Under the pieces are notes generated by a model that saw only the letters and a list, made by a program, of their open reading frames with translations, did no database searches and had not been told where the DNA came from. 64,000 nt of DNA from Cellulosilyticum lentocellum DSM 5427 (lineage in GTDB: Bacteria; Bacillota; Clostridia; Lachnospirales; Cellulosilyticaceae): contig NC_015275.1 in the NCBI RefSeq assembly GCF_000178835.2, forward strand, positions 2,563,001 to 2,627,000, given 5' to 3'. Below, piece after piece: positions 18,857 through 28,540 of the stretch; within the stretch, counting starts at the first letter, position 1; the number at the start of each line of letters is the position of its first letter. The position numbers were made by a program, and so were the translations under genes.

Positions 18857-19864
18857 TTAGTAAATATTCCATGATTTTGGGAAAAACAAGTCCATATAAG
18901 CATGAATAGCAAATCGGTCCGTCATACCGGCAATGTAATCACATACTATTTGCTTTTCAGAATCCCCCATTTTAAGCCTTTCTATGTATGACATAGGTAA
19001 CTTTTCTAAATCACTAATATAATACTCATATAGCTCTGTCACAATATGTTTCGCTTTATCTTCCTGCTCTTTAGCTGAAGAACCTATATAAACATTTTGA
19101 AAAAGGAATTGACGTAGTTTAGAAAATGCTTCTTTGATTTCTAAACTCATAGCTACTGTATTTTTTCCCGCACTTTCTTTAATAATGTCGGTAATTAAAG
19201 TACTAATTCTTTCACTTGATGTATTGCCTAAAATAGAAGTATATGCAATAGGCAAGTCTTCCTGCCTAAGTACCTTCCCTCTGAGCGCATCATCTATATC
19301 ATGATTGATGTATGCAATTTTATCTGAAATTTGGACAACTTTACCTTCTAAGGTCGCTGGTTTACCACTGGTTGGGTGATTTAAAATACCATCTTTTACT
19401 TCAAAAGTCAAGTTCAGACCTTTTCCATTATTTTCTAACACTTCTACAACACGTAAGCTATGCTTATTATGCGAAAAGTCACCTCCAGTTAGTTTTTGTA
19501 AACTATGCTCCCCTGTATGTCCAAATGGCGTATGTCCTAAGTCATGCCCTAGTGCAATAGCCTCTGTTAGATCTTCATTTAATTTGAGTGCTCTTGCGAT
19601 AGTTCTTGCGATTTGAGAAACTTCCAAGGTATGGGTAAGACGTGTGCGATAATGATCACCTTCTGGTGAAATAAACACCTGTGTCTTATGAGCTAATCGT
19701 CTAAAAGCTTTAGAATGCAAAATGCGATCGCGGTCTCTTTGAAAAAGCGTTCTAACCTCACACTCTTCTTCTAAGCGCTCTCTTCCTCTTGATAACATGC
19801 TTTTTGTCGCAAATTCACTAAGCTGCATACATTCAAACTTTTCTTGTTGCTCTCTGTAACACAT
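18857..19864 (-). CDS. dgt: dGTPase-like HD-domain phosphohydrolase
   Basis: 335-residue member of the deoxyguanosinetriphosphate triphosphohydrolase-like family. The HD-type metal site is complete: H in HTLEVSQIA (near residue 80), HD in LGHDLGHTPFGH (near 107) and D in HDIDDALRG. Start MCYREQQ at 19864 is preferred since GGGGTGAT lies just ahead; the three preceding codons (GTG ATG AGA) overlap it. Often found upstream of dnaG in Clostridia, as here. Substrate range of this subgroup is not certain. Confidence 0.9.
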   Translation of the reverse strand: MCYREQQEKFECMQLSEFATKSMLSRGRERLEEECEVRTLFQRDRDRILHSKAFRRLAHKTQVFISPEGDHYRTRLTHTLEVSQIARTIARALKLNEDLTEAIALGHDLGHTPFGHTGEHSLQKLTGGDFSHNKHSLRVVEVLENNGKGLNLTFEVKDGILNHPTSGKPATLEGKVVQISDKIAYINHDIDDALRGKVLRQEDLPIAYTSILGNTSSERISTLITDIIKESAGKNTVAMSLEIKEAFSKLRQFLFQNVYIGSSAKEQEDKAKHIVTELYEYYISDLEKLPMSYIERLKMGDSEKQIVCDYIAGMTDRFAIHAYMDLFFPKSWNIY

Positions 19865-19940
19865 TCTCATCACCCCATATACTTATTAAATACGACACTT
19901 TATACGTATTTCCTTTTTTTAAAATAATTTTTGTTAAAAT

Positions 19941-19980
19941 CAAACAAAGACCCACCTGCTTCCAAGTACGCCTTTGTTTG
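19941..19980 (-). terminator. Terminator after the lipase gene
   Basis: CAAACAAAG (19941-19949) pairs with CTTTGTTTG (19972-19980) around a 22-nt loop; on the minus strand an ATTTTAAC tract follows. 55 bp past the stop of the hydrolase. Confidence 0.55.
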
Positions 19981-20035
19981 GTTTTTATGGATTAATAAAG
20001 ATTATATGAGGCACTTTCTTAAAAAGCAATACCTT

Positions 20036-20962
20036 TTACCACTTATTTAAATAAGTATATATCATTTCATAAACCTCATACCTATTCGTTTCATTAAGTG
20101 GTTCATGTCTAGCACCATCATATAATTTGAGTGTGATGTTTTTCACCCCATGCTGCTGATAAGTTTCAAATACCTTTTTAACACCCTTCCCATAATTACC
20201 TACGGGATCCTCTCTTCCTGATACCATAAGTATAGGAATCTTTTTGGGAAAGCATTGTATATTTTCTTTTGCTTGGATAAAACTCAAGGTAGATAATAAG
20301 GTTTCTATTCCATTAATTGTGAACAAAAAGGAACAAGCCGGGTCATTCCTATAGCACTGAACCTCTTTTTCATCTCGAGTAAGCCACTCTTTTCCTTTTT
20401 TATTTGTACTAAATCGTTTATTATAGCTTCCAAACATGACTTGTTCTAAAAAAACACTACGATGCTTTTCTCCATAAAACATTTTAACAACTTTTAAAAT
20501 TAATTTCCCTAAGGCTAACTTCATAAAGGGTTGCATACCTGTTCCCATAATAATAGCTCCATCAACTTCTTTACCATAAGTCATTAAGTAGCGCCTAATC
20601 ATAAAGGAACCCATGCTATGGCCTAAAACAAAATATTTCACTCCTGGATATTTAGATTTCATCTTTAACGTTAAAGCATGTAGGTCTTCTACTACTTTCT
20701 TGCTGCTATCTTCTTTAGCAAAATAACCCCATTCTTCTGAATTACTAACAGATTGACCATGCCCCATATGATCATTTCCCACTACCAAAAAACCTCTGCT
20801 AGCTAAAAAAACCGCAAATTCATCATAACGTTCAATATGCTCAATCATACCATGAGAAATTTGTAATATACCTTTAATAGGTTCTTTTTCTGGTTTCCAT
20901 AGCTTGACATAAATTTGGTTTTTTCCATTAGCAGATGGAAAGGTGAATGTCTCTTTTGTCAT
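20036..20962 (-). CDS. Alpha/beta hydrolase, monoacylglycerol lipase / lysophospholipase type
   Basis: 308 residues of a Hydrolase_4 (serine aminopeptidase S33-like) fold. Oxyanion-hole HGMIEHIERYD near residue 38, nucleophile elbow GHSMGS (Ser near 116), acid in GREDPVGN and catalytic His in GARHEPLNE. No signal peptide, so probably cytoplasmic. Substrate is likely a monoacyl lipid but cannot be fixed from sequence. Monocistronic. Confidence 0.9.
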   Translation of the reverse strand: MTKETFTFPSANGKNQIYVKLWKPEKEPIKGILQISHGMIEHIERYDEFAVFLASRGFLVVGNDHMGHGQSVSNSEEWGYFAKEDSSKKVVEDLHALTLKMKSKYPGVKYFVLGHSMGSFMIRRYLMTYGKEVDGAIIMGTGMQPFMKLALGKLILKVVKMFYGEKHRSVFLEQVMFGSYNKRFSTNKKGKEWLTRDEKEVQCYRNDPACSFLFTINGIETLLSTLSFIQAKENIQCFPKKIPILMVSGREDPVGNYGKGVKKVFETYQQHGVKNITLKLYDGARHEPLNETNRYEVYEMIYTYLNKW

Positions 20963-21095
20963 TATCTAAAGACTCCTTTGTGTCATTTTATAGTATTTTG
21001 ATTTATTCCACTGTAACATATTTAAATACTTTTTCTCAATAGTAAATCCATTTGTTTACTACACAAAAAGGGGATGTAAAAAAACTCCCCTAACG

Positions 21096-21133
21096 AAAAA
21101 ATCGCTGAGGTCGTAAGACTTCAGCGATTTTTT
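21096..21133. terminator. IS1182 left inner hairpin
   Basis: AAAAAATCGCTGA pairs perfectly with TCAGCGATTTTTT around a 12-nt loop. It would stop outside transcription from entering the transposase gene. Confidence 0.75.
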
Positions 21134-21148
21134 TGGTATAATTTATTT

Positions 21149-22735
21149 ATGCTACTAAACAAAAATACCAATGATAATTTTACACCAAGACAGCTAAAAT
21201 TACCATTGGATATCGAAAAAATAATTGATATTTCAGATCCAGTATATACTTTATGCGAAGTAATGGATCACATTGACCTAACACGATATTTTGTAGAGAA
21301 GGACTGCAAAACAGGTCGTCCAAGATGTGATTCAGATAAAATGCTTAAGATTATACTTTTCACTTTTATGGAGCATGGCATTAGTTCTTTAAGAAATATT
21401 GAAAAACTCTGTCGTACAGACATCAGATATATGTATCTTCTTGACGGAATGAAAGCTCCATCTTTTGCTACTTTCGGCAACTTTATTCGTAATGAATTAA
21501 CGACTTCAATTGAACAAATCTTCATTGATATCAATTCTTATATTTTTAATCAAGAGCATGTGGATTTACATCACACTTACATCGATGGAACAAAGATTGA
21601 AGCTAATGCTAATCGCTATACCTGGGTATGGAAGAAATCTTGCATCAAAAATAGAAACAAAGTGTTCGAAAAGATCTCATTACTCATCGATACAATGAAT
21701 TCAGAGGTTCTTAGTTTTCTTAATGTGAAGTTAGAAAAAAGAGATGAATATGCGATTGATTACGTTGAGGCATTGCTTGAAAATTATCAGAAGGCAATAA
21801 ATCTAGAGGTTTCAAAATTTGTTTCCGGAGCGGGGCATAAGAAAAGTATCCATCAAAAACAGTATCAGGAAATGCAGGGGTATCTAGAACGCCTCAAGAA
21901 ATATGCAAAGCACCTCGAAGTATGTGGTGAGCGAAGAAATAGTTATTCAAAAACTGATCACGATGCAACTTTTATGAGAATCAAACGTGATTATATGGGA
22001 AATGACCAGCTCCTTCCTGCTTACAACATGCAGGCTTCCATATGTGATGAATATATAGCTGTAATAGACGCAAAACCTTATGCTTCAGACATGGAATGTT
22101 TTCAACCTTTAATGGAAAAGTTTAATGCTACTTATGGTCATTATCCAACGTATCCTGTTGCTGACGCAGGATATGGTTCTTATAATAATTATCTTTATTG
22201 TGAGGAACATGGCATGGAAAAATATATGAAATTTACTATGTTTGAGAGGGAAACTAAGAATGAAAAATATCATTATGATCCATATCGTGCAGTAAATTTC
22301 AAAAGAGATGAACAAGGAAACCTGATCTGTCCTAATAATAAAAAGTTTATATATAAATGTGATAGGCATATATATAAAAATCAATATGGTAGAACAGAAG
22401 AAATATATGAATGTGAAGACTGTGCAGGATGTCCATATCGTAGTGAATGTTGCAAAAGATCACATGGAAATAGAACAGTACGCCTTAATCGAGAATTAAC
22501 AGAAATACATAAGGAAGTAATAAATAATCTAGAATCAATTCATGGTGCCTTATTGTGTATGAACAGAAGTATTCAATCAGAGGGGACATTTGGGATAATT
22601 AAGTGGGATAGATCTTATAAAAGATTATTTCGGCGAGGTGAAAAAGCTGTCATTTTAGAATTCACGTTAATCTCTTGTGGATACAACCTCTATAAGTATC
22701 ATAACAAGAAACATCGGACATCCATAGCTGCATAA
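21149..22735 (+). CDS. IS1182-family transposase
   Basis: 528-residue DDE transposase, full length. The N-terminal DUF772-like segment has FTFMEHGISSLRNIEKL (about residues 66-82), and the first acidic residue lies in HTYIDGTKIEANAN (near 150). VADAGYGSYNN (near 337) has the second, and the C-terminal ISxxSEGTFG-type motif reads RSIQSEGTFGIIKWD near residue 476. The zinc-ribbon-like CEDCAGCPYRSECC segment is also family-typical. No frameshift, so the element may be active. Confidence 0.95.
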   Translation: MLLNKNTNDNFTPRQLKLPLDIEKIIDISDPVYTLCEVMDHIDLTRYFVEKDCKTGRPRCDSDKMLKIILFTFMEHGISSLRNIEKLCRTDIRYMYLLDGMKAPSFATFGNFIRNELTTSIEQIFIDINSYIFNQEHVDLHHTYIDGTKIEANANRYTWVWKKSCIKNRNKVFEKISLLIDTMNSEVLSFLNVKLEKRDEYAIDYVEALLENYQKAINLEVSKFVSGAGHKKSIHQKQYQEMQGYLERLKKYAKHLEVCGERRNSYSKTDHDATFMRIKRDYMGNDQLLPAYNMQASICDEYIAVIDAKPYASDMECFQPLMEKFNATYGHYPTYPVADAGYGSYNNYLYCEEHGMEKYMKFTMFERETKNEKYHYDPYRAVNFKRDEQGNLICPNNKKFIYKCDRHIYKNQYGRTEEIYECEDCAGCPYRSECCKRSHGNRTVRLNRELTEIHKEVINNLESIHGALLCMNRSIQSEGTFGIIKWDRSYKRLFRRGEKAVILEFTLISCGYNLYKYHNKKHRTSIAA

Positions 22736-22830
22736 AAAACGGATATAATATCATCATTTAAAGCCTATAAAACCATAGGCTTAATAAGTGACTTCTAATT
22801 TTGTGATAATGATAATAAATCTATTAAAAA

Positions 22831-22867
22831 ACAAGGAGCAGGTCGCTACAGGCGACCTGCTCCTTGT
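22831..22867. terminator. IS1182 right inner hairpin
   Basis: A 16-bp perfect stem (ACAAGGAGCAGGTCGC and its complement) with a 5-nt loop and A/T tracts on both sides. It can end transposase transcripts and, from the other side, read-through from ppdK. Confidence 0.8.
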
Positions 22868-22925
22868 TTCGAGGCTGTTTTTTTACAGCCCCTTTTTGTG
22901 CTATATGATTTTTGCTCGAAATGAA

Positions 22926-25550
22926 TTAACGATTTTTAATAGCTGCTTGTGCTGCAGCAAGTCTTGCAATTGGTACACGGAATGGAGAACAAGATACATA
23001 GTTAAGTCCTACTTTATGGCAGAATTCAACTGATGATGGATCACCACCATGTTCACCACAAATACCAAGTTTAATATTTGGACGTGTTTTACGGCCTTTT
23101 TCAGCTGCCATTTGTACCAATTGACCTACACCTGTTTGGTCAAGTCTAGCAAATGGATCGCTTTCATAAATACCTTTTCCATAGTAATCTTCTAAGAATT
23201 TACCAGCATCATCACGAGAGAAACCAAATGTCATTTGTGTTAAGTCGTTTGTACCAAATGAGAAGAATTCAGCTTCCTCAGCAATAGCATCTGCTGTAAG
23301 TGCAGCACGTGGGATTTCAATCATTGTACCTACATGGTATTCCATTTCGATACCAGCTTCTTTGATAACTTCATCTGCTGTTTTAACAACGATATCTTTA
23401 ACAAATTTAAGTTCTTTCTTTTCACCTACAAGTGGAATCATGATTTCTGGTACAACATCATATCCCTTCTCTTGTTTCACTTGTACAGCAGCTTCAATGA
23501 TAGCGCGTGCTTGCATTTCTGCAATTTCTGGATAAGAAACAGCAAGACGACAACCACGGTGACCCATCATTGGGTTGAATTCATGAAGTCCTTCTACAGT
23601 TGCTTTAAGGTCTTCAAATGTAAGACCCATTTCTTTTGCAAGATCTGCAATATCCTCATCTGTATGTGGAACGAATTCATGAAGTGGTGGATCAAGAAGA
23701 CGGATGGTTACTGGTCTACCTTCCATTGCCTCATAAATACCTGCAAAGTCACCTCTTTGAAGTGGAAGAAGGCCTTTAAGTGCTTCTCTTCTTTCTGCTT
23801 CTGTTTTAGATACAATCATTTTACGAATCTTCATAATACGATCTTCTTCAAAGAACATATGCTCTGTACGGCAAAGACCGATACCTTCTGCACCAAATTT
23901 AACAGCATTTCTTGCATCTCTTGGTGTGTCAGCATTTGTACGTACTTTAAGTACTCTTGCTTTATCTGCCCAAGCCATAAGTGTTTCAAAATCACCTGTG
24001 ATTTCTGGTTCAATAGTTGCTACATCTTCACCATAGATATTACCTGTTGAACCATCTAAAGAGATATAATCTCCTTCTTTATATGTATTGCCACCTAATG
24101 CAAAGGTTTTAGCTTCTTCATCAATTTTAATCTCACCACATCCAGATACACAGCATGTACCCATACCACGAGCAACTACTGCTGCATGTGAAGTCATACC
24201 GCCACGTACAGTTAAGATACCACGAGCTGCTGCCATACCCTCAATATCTTCTGGAGATGTTTCAAGACGAACTAAGATAACTCTTTCACCAGCTGCTGCT
24301 GCATTCTTAGCATCTTCTGCTGTGAAATAAACTTTACCTGCTGCTGCTCCTGGAGATGCTGGAAGCGCACTACCGATTACTGTTGCAGCTTTAAGTGCTT
24401 TTGGATCAAAGTTAGGGTGAAGTAATTGATCAAGTTGTTTTGGTTCTACACGGCAAACAGCTGTTTCTTCTGTAATCTTGCCTTCTGCAACTAAATCAAC
24501 TGCAATTTTTAGAGCAGCCCCAGCTGTTCTTTTACCATTACGTGTTTGAAGGAAGAACAATTTGCCTTCTTCAACTGTGAATTCCATATCTTGCATATCA
24601 CGATAATGATTTTCAAGCTTAGTATAAATCTCTGTGAACTCTTGATATACATCTGGCATATCTTGTTCAAGTTGTGTAATTGGGTTTGGTGTACGAATAC
24701 CAGCAACAACGTCTTCACCTTGTGCATTAATGAGGTATTCACCATAAATTTTATTTTCACCTGTAGAAGGGTTTCTTGTGAAAGCAACACCTGTACCAGA
24801 TGTGTTACCCATATTACCAAATACCATCATTTGTACGTTTACTGCTGTACCCCAATCAGATGGGTAATCATTCATTCTTCTGTAAACAATAGCACGAGGA
24901 TTCATCCAAGAACGGAATACTGCTTTAATAGCTTCCATCAATTGATGTTCTGGTTCTTGTGGGAATTCCACACCTTTTTCTTCTTTGTAAAGTGCTTTGA
25001 AACGAACAACCATTTCTTTAAGGTCGTCTGCATTAAGCTCAGTGTCCATTTGAACACCTTTTTCTTCTTTCATTCTATCTATAATTTTTTCAAAACGAGG
25101 TTTTGGAATTTCCATAACAACATCTGAGAACATTTGAATAAAACGGCGATAAGAGTCATATGCAAATCTTGTATTTCCTGTTTTCTTTGCAAGACCTTCT
25201 ACTGCCACATCATTAAGACCCAAGTTAAGAACAGTGTCCATCATACCAGGCATTGATACACGCGCACCTGAACGTACTGATACAAGTAATGGATTCTCTG
25301 TGTCTCCAAATTTCTTACCAGCTAAATCTTCAAGTTTAGCAAGCGCCTCTTTGATTTGAACCATAATAGCATCTGTAAGAGAACCACCGTTTGCATAATA
25401 CTCTGTACATGCTTCAGTTGTTACTATAAAACCATGTGGAATAGGCAATCCAAGCTGTGTCATCTCTGCAAGGTTAGCACCTTTTCCTCCTAATAGATTC
25501 TTATTACCTGCTTCTCCTTCTTGAAACATATAAACCCATTGTTGACTCAT
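22926..25550 (-). CDS. ppdK: Pyruvate, phosphate dikinase
   Basis: 874-residue PPDK, the reversible conversion of pyruvate, ATP and phosphate to PEP, AMP and PPi, common in anaerobic glycolysis of Clostridia. N-terminal ATP-grasp domain (GGKGANLAEM start, SGARVSMPGMMDTVLNLG), a swivelling His domain with the phosphorylated histidine in GGMTSHAAVVARGMG near residue 455, and the C-terminal PEP/pyruvate barrel with KLGICGEHGGDP carrying the catalytic cysteine. Full length. The gene is codon-optimised (many GCT/GAA/AAA codons), which suggests high expression and gives long antisense frames. Confidence 0.98.
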   Translation of the reverse strand: MSQQWVYMFQEGEAGNKNLLGGKGANLAEMTQLGLPIPHGFIVTTEACTEYYANGGSLTDAIMVQIKEALAKLEDLAGKKFGDTENPLLVSVRSGARVSMPGMMDTVLNLGLNDVAVEGLAKKTGNTRFAYDSYRRFIQMFSDVVMEIPKPRFEKIIDRMKEEKGVQMDTELNADDLKEMVVRFKALYKEEKGVEFPQEPEHQLMEAIKAVFRSWMNPRAIVYRRMNDYPSDWGTAVNVQMMVFGNMGNTSGTGVAFTRNPSTGENKIYGEYLINAQGEDVVAGIRTPNPITQLEQDMPDVYQEFTEIYTKLENHYRDMQDMEFTVEEGKLFFLQTRNGKRTAGAALKIAVDLVAEGKITEETAVCRVEPKQLDQLLHPNFDPKALKAATVIGSALPASPGAAAGKVYFTAEDAKNAAAAGERVILVRLETSPEDIEGMAAARGILTVRGGMTSHAAVVARGMGTCCVSGCGEIKIDEEAKTFALGGNTYKEGDYISLDGSTGNIYGEDVATIEPEITGDFETLMAWADKARVLKVRTNADTPRDARNAVKFGAEGIGLCRTEHMFFEEDRIMKIRKMIVSKTEAERREALKGLLPLQRGDFAGIYEAMEGRPVTIRLLDPPLHEFVPHTDEDIADLAKEMGLTFEDLKATVEGLHEFNPMMGHRGCRLAVSYPEIAEMQARAIIEAAVQVKQEKGYDVVPEIMIPLVGEKKELKFVKDIVVKTADEVIKEAGIEMEYHVGTMIEIPRAALTADAIAEEAEFFSFGTNDLTQMTFGFSRDDAGKFLEDYYGKGIYESDPFARLDQTGVGQLVQMAAEKGRKTRPNIKLGICGEHGGDPSSVEFCHKVGLNYVSCSPFRVPIARLAAAQAAIKNR

Positions 25551-25644
25551 TTGTTTCCCTCCTAAATTTTATGCGTCATAAAAAACTTCAAGCTTTAGTT
25601 GACTTGGCGGAATCATACTCGCTTGTATTTCTTATTTCTCGTTC

Positions 25645-25665
25645 ATTATAACACAACATTCTGTA
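25645..25665 (-). promoter_or_regulatory. Extended -10 promoter of ppdK
   Basis: Minus strand: TGTTATAAT, i.e. an extended TGn motif joined to a perfect -10 hexamer (25645-25650). The -35 region is poor. About 95 bp of leader precede the ATG. Confidence 0.5.
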
Positions 25666-25681
25666 TTGAATAAAGTATTTT

Positions 25682-25912
25682 ATGTTATATATTTATTTTT
25701 ATATTTTTCTAATAATTTTTTCATTACTATCAGCTAAAGCTTTTGTGAATTATTTACTTATTTCTTTAGTATCTCACAATTTCTATTTAAAAGAACTTAT
25801 AAAACAAACCTCATTCAACTTAAGAAATGCCATGGTTTGTCTTATTTTTCTTCTTTTTGCTTTAATTATTTATACACAAATTGCACAAGATAATAAAAAA
25901 TCAAAAACCTAA
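25682..25912 (+). CDS. Possible small membrane protein (76 aa), doubtful
   Basis: Open frame of 76 residues with two strongly hydrophobic stretches (about 1-22 and 52-67), starting in the ppdK promoter region. There is no visible ribosome-binding site and the DNA is very AT-rich, which by itself favours Phe/Ile/Leu frames. Listed only as a possibility. The rest of 25551-26038 holds the ppdK promoter and the glyQS terminator. Confidence 0.22.
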   Translation: MLYIYFYIFLIIFSLLSAKAFVNYLLISLVSHNFYLKELIKQTSFNLRNAMVCLIFLLFALIIYTQIAQDNKKSKT

Positions 25913-25975
25913 TTACATCAAAGTGAACGATTCGACTATGATGCTTTGTCATATAGGAGAGATCTGTTTTTCTGA

Positions 25976-26019
25976 TAAAAAAATAGAGAACCTATAAGTC
26001 TTGCCCATAAGTTCTCTAT
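25976..26019 (-). terminator. Terminator of glyQS
   Basis: ATAGAGAAC pairs with GTTCTCTAT across a 19-nt loop and is followed on the minus strand by seven Ts, 20 bp past the stop. Confidence 0.8.
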
Positions 26020-26038
26020 CGTTATTCATTATTTTTAA

Positions 26039-27424
26039 TTAAAATGCCATTCTTTCACGGATATATTCTACTAAATCCTCAATAGCTATACGTTCTTGAG
26101 CCATAGAGTCACGATCACGTACTGTTACTTTTTGATCCTCCAAAGAATCAAAGTCAAAGGTAATACAGAAAGGTGTACCAATCTCATCTTGTCTTCTATA
26201 ACGTTTACCAATTGAACCTGCTTCGTCAAATTCCACATTGAATTCTTTTGCAAGAATATCAAATACTTTAACGGCATCCTCAGAAAGTTTCTTAGATAGT
26301 GGTAATACTGCTGCTTTAACTGGCGCGAGTGCAGGATGGAATCTAAAGATCGTTCTTGTATCACCATCTTCTAATGTTTCTTCATCATACGCTTCACATA
26401 AAAATGCAAGTGTTACACGATCTGCCCCAAGAGATGGCTCAATAACATATGGTAAATACTTTTCATTTGTTGTTGGGTCAAAGTAAGTCATATCTTGTTT
26501 TGAGTGTTCTTGATGTTGTTTAAGGTCAAAGTCTGTACGGCTTGCAATACCCCAAAGTTCTCCCCAACCAAATGGGAATTTAAATTCAATATCTGTTGTG
26601 GCATTACTATAGTGAGAAAGTTCTTCTGCTGAGTGATCACGAAGTCTCATATTGTTTTCATCTACACCAAGGCTAAGAAGGAAGTTTTTACAGTAGCTTC
26701 TCCAGTAATCAAACCATTCAAGTTCTGTACCTGGCTTACAGAAGAATTCCAGTTCCATTTGTTCAAATTCTCTTGTTCTAAAAATGAAGTTACCTGGTGT
26801 AATTTCATTTCTAAAAGATTTACCAACTTGGCCAATACCAAATGGTACTTTTTTACGGCTAGTTCTTTGAACATTTTTAAAGTTAACAAAGATTCCTTGT
26901 GCTGTCTCTGGTCTTAAGTAAACCACATTTTTAGAGTCTTCTGTTACACCTTGGAATGTCTTAAACATTAGGTTAAATTGACGTATATCTGTGAAGTCAT
27001 GCGCACCACAACTTGGACATTTAATAGCTTTTTCTTTAATGAAGTTCTGCATTTGTTCATTTGACCAACCATCCACTACTTCTGGTGTACCTTGTTCGTC
27101 AAGATAATCTTCAATAATTTTATCTGCTCTAAAACGCTCTTTACAAGCTTTGCAGTCCATAAGAGGATCATTAAATCCACCAACATGACCTGAAGCCACC
27201 CATACTTGTGGATTCATAAGAAGTGCACAATCTACCCCTACATTATATGGGCTTTCTTGAATAAACTTCTTCCACCATGCTTTTTTAACATTATTTTTAA
27301 ATTCAACACCTAGTGGGCCATAATCCCAAGTATTAGCAAGTCCTCCATAAATTTCAGAACCTGGATAAACAAAACCTCTTGATTTTGCTACTGCTACAAT
27401 TTGTTGCATGTTTTTTTCTACCAT
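26039..27424 (-). CDS. glyS: Glycyl-tRNA synthetase (single-chain, class II)
   Basis: 461-residue alpha2-type glycyl-tRNA synthetase. Class II motif 2 appears as [25 protein letters not shown] near residues 205-230 and motif 3 as [14 protein letters not shown] near 332. A Cys-containing insertion ([17 protein letters not shown]) could bind zinc. The C-terminal anticodon-binding domain is short but present ([11 protein letters not shown] to the end). Start ATG 27424 has GGAGGT. Expression is controlled by an upstream Gly T-box. Confidence 0.97.
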   Translation of the reverse strand: MVEKNMQQIVAVAKSRGFVYPGSEIYGGLANTWDYGPLGVEFKNNVKKAWWKKFIQESPYNVGVDCALLMNPQVWVASGHVGGFNDPLMDCKACKERFRADKIIEDYLDEQGTPEVVDGWSNEQMQNFIKEKAIKCPSCGAHDFTDIRQFNLMFKTFQGVTEDSKNVVYLRPETAQGIFVNFKNVQRTSRKKVPFGIGQVGKSFRNEITPGNFIFRTREFEQMELEFFCKPGTELEWFDYWRSYCKNFLLSLGVDENNMRLRDHSAEELSHYSNATTDIEFKFPFGWGELWGIASRTDFDLKQHQEHSKQDMTYFDPTTNEKYLPYVIEPSLGADRVTLAFLCEAYDEETLEDGDTRTIFRFHPALAPVKAAVLPLSKKLSEDAVKVFDILAKEFNVEFDEAGSIGKRYRRQDEIGTPFCITFDFDSLEDQKVTVRDRDSMAQERIAIEDLVEYIRERMAF

Positions 27425-27466
27425 GACATTTACCTCCTTAAATGATTCAATCTAGGAATGGACAAT

Positions 27467-27680
27467 ATAAAAAACCTTCCATCCCTTAAGCAAGGGACGA
27501 AAGGTTATCTTCCGCGGTTCCACCCTTATTGAATGCTTACGCATTCCTCTTTCAAAGTTATCACTCCAAAGCGCCCTTCATAAAAACAGAAACAATTGGC
27601 TTCCACTCTCCCAATCTCGCTAAAGCTCTTATTTTTACTACTCCTCTTTTTCATTGTAATAATTGGTATCTACTTTATGT
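27467..27680 (-). promoter_or_regulatory. Glycine T-box riboswitch upstream of glyS
   Basis: The leader senses uncharged tRNA-Gly. The T-box core AGGGTGGAACCGCGG lies at 27512-27526 (minus strand), just before a terminator stem (27471-27507) with a T run, giving the terminator/antiterminator choice. Stem I contains the AG-bulge-like GAGAGTGGAAGCC, and a GGC glycine triplet at 27573-27575 is the likely specifier. The exact specifier loop was not folded by computer. Confidence 0.92.
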
Positions 27681-27682
27681 TA

Positions 27683-27711
27683 AATTTATCAAAAAGCCTC
27701 TTAACTGTCAA
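27683..27711 (-). promoter_or_regulatory. Promoter of the glyS T-box leader
   Basis: Minus strand: TTGACA (27706-27711), 17-bp spacer, TAAATT (27683-27688); places the transcript start near 27676. Confidence 0.72.
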
Positions 27712-27753
27712 GTCTATTGCTCTGATATTTTGTAGCTTTTTACTTGTATGACT

Positions 27754-28524
27754 TTATTCATGATAGATTAGCTTTAAATCGCTACCTGTATCATGAGTAA
27801 TGATAATCTGTTTCACTTCAGTTTGTACCTGTATCCACTCCCAAAGTGCTGTATAATCACCTGTACTTGTAATAAGCAAATAACCCTCTTCCTCCGTATA
27901 AGTTAATTGCTGTGCTTTTAGATACTCTTCTATTGCCTTCAAAAAAGCAGGTTTATCTTTAATCGTAGCTTCCCATACCACTGAGTCTGCTTGACCATCA
28001 AGTGCAGCTGATTTAAGGCTCTTTTCTTCTTCTTGAATACCACTGCTTGCTTCATTAGAAACTACTGAAGGCGCAGCTTCAGCCGGTGCTGCTTGCTTTT
28101 CAATGCCTCTTGCCATGTCTTCTGCGGCACTTTCCTCTGTACTTTCTGGCATACTATAAGCAGTCATAGGCGCTTCAGAAGTTGTACTACTTTTATTTCC
28201 TGTAAAGTGACCTCCAAATGCCATAAATCCTACTAATAATGTAGCTACTAAACCAGCTGGATATTCCCATTTAAAACGCTTCGTTTTAATAGGTATTACT
28301 TTTTGTTCCTGTTTCATACGTCTTATTAAATTTTCGTGAAAACCTTTTGGTAACTCAACTTCTTTAGATGATTTAAGTAAGCTTATTATTCCTGTTAATG
28401 TTTTATACTCCTCATGGCACGTCTCACATAGGTCAAGGTGTGCCACTATAGCTTTTTCTTCTTCTTCACTTAGCATTCCATCTATATAAAGCGATAATTT
28501 TTCCTTACATTCATCACAATTCAT
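27754..28524 (-). CDS. Zinc-finger anti-sigma factor (zf-HC2) with DUF-type extracytoplasmic tail
   Basis: 256 residues. The N-terminus has the anti-sigma zinc motif: C near residue 3, then H...C..C in AHLDLCETC (about 29-37). One membrane helix (about 88-107) separates this from an extracytoplasmic, Ala/Glu/Ser-rich part ending in a small folded domain. Start ATG 28524 has GGGAG 8 bp ahead; an upstream GTG at 28533 is less likely. The gene follows the sigma factor by about 16 bp, so it should hold that sigma factor inactive until a surface signal arrives. Confidence 0.87.
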   Translation of the reverse strand: MNCDECKEKLSLYIDGMLSEEEEKAIVAHLDLCETCHEEYKTLTGIISLLKSSKEVELPKGFHENLIRRMKQEQKVIPIKTKRFKWEYPAGLVATLLVGFMAFGGHFTGNKSSTTSEAPMTAYSMPESTEESAAEDMARGIEKQAAPAEAAPSVVSNEASSGIQEEEKSLKSAALDGQADSVVWEATIKDKPAFLKAIEEYLKAQQLTYTEEEGYLLITSTGDYTALWEWIQVQTEVKQIIITHDTGSDLKLIYHE

Positions 28525-28540
28525 GCCGCACACTCCCTTC

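Larger units (their letters stand above)
21062..22900 (+). mobile_element. IS1182-type insertion sequence (1839 bp)
   Basis: Terminal inverted repeats of 24 bp with 23 matches: left 21062-21085 begins CACAAAAAGGGG, right 22877-22900 is its inverse with one C/A difference. Between them lies one intact transposase gene with a terminator-like hairpin inside each end (21096-21133 and 22831-22867). The flanks share the triplet CTA directly outside each end, a possible short target duplication. Inserted 25 bp past the ppdK stop codon. Confidence 0.9.

Noticed and set aside
23334-24330. Long plus-strand frames (up to 238 codons) opposite ppdK
   Set aside because: They are antisense shadows of a highly conserved, codon-biased gene; they have Cys/Phe/His-rich composition and no ribosome sites.
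24546-25127. 193-codon plus-strand frame
   Set aside because: Again antisense to ppdK, with unlikely composition.
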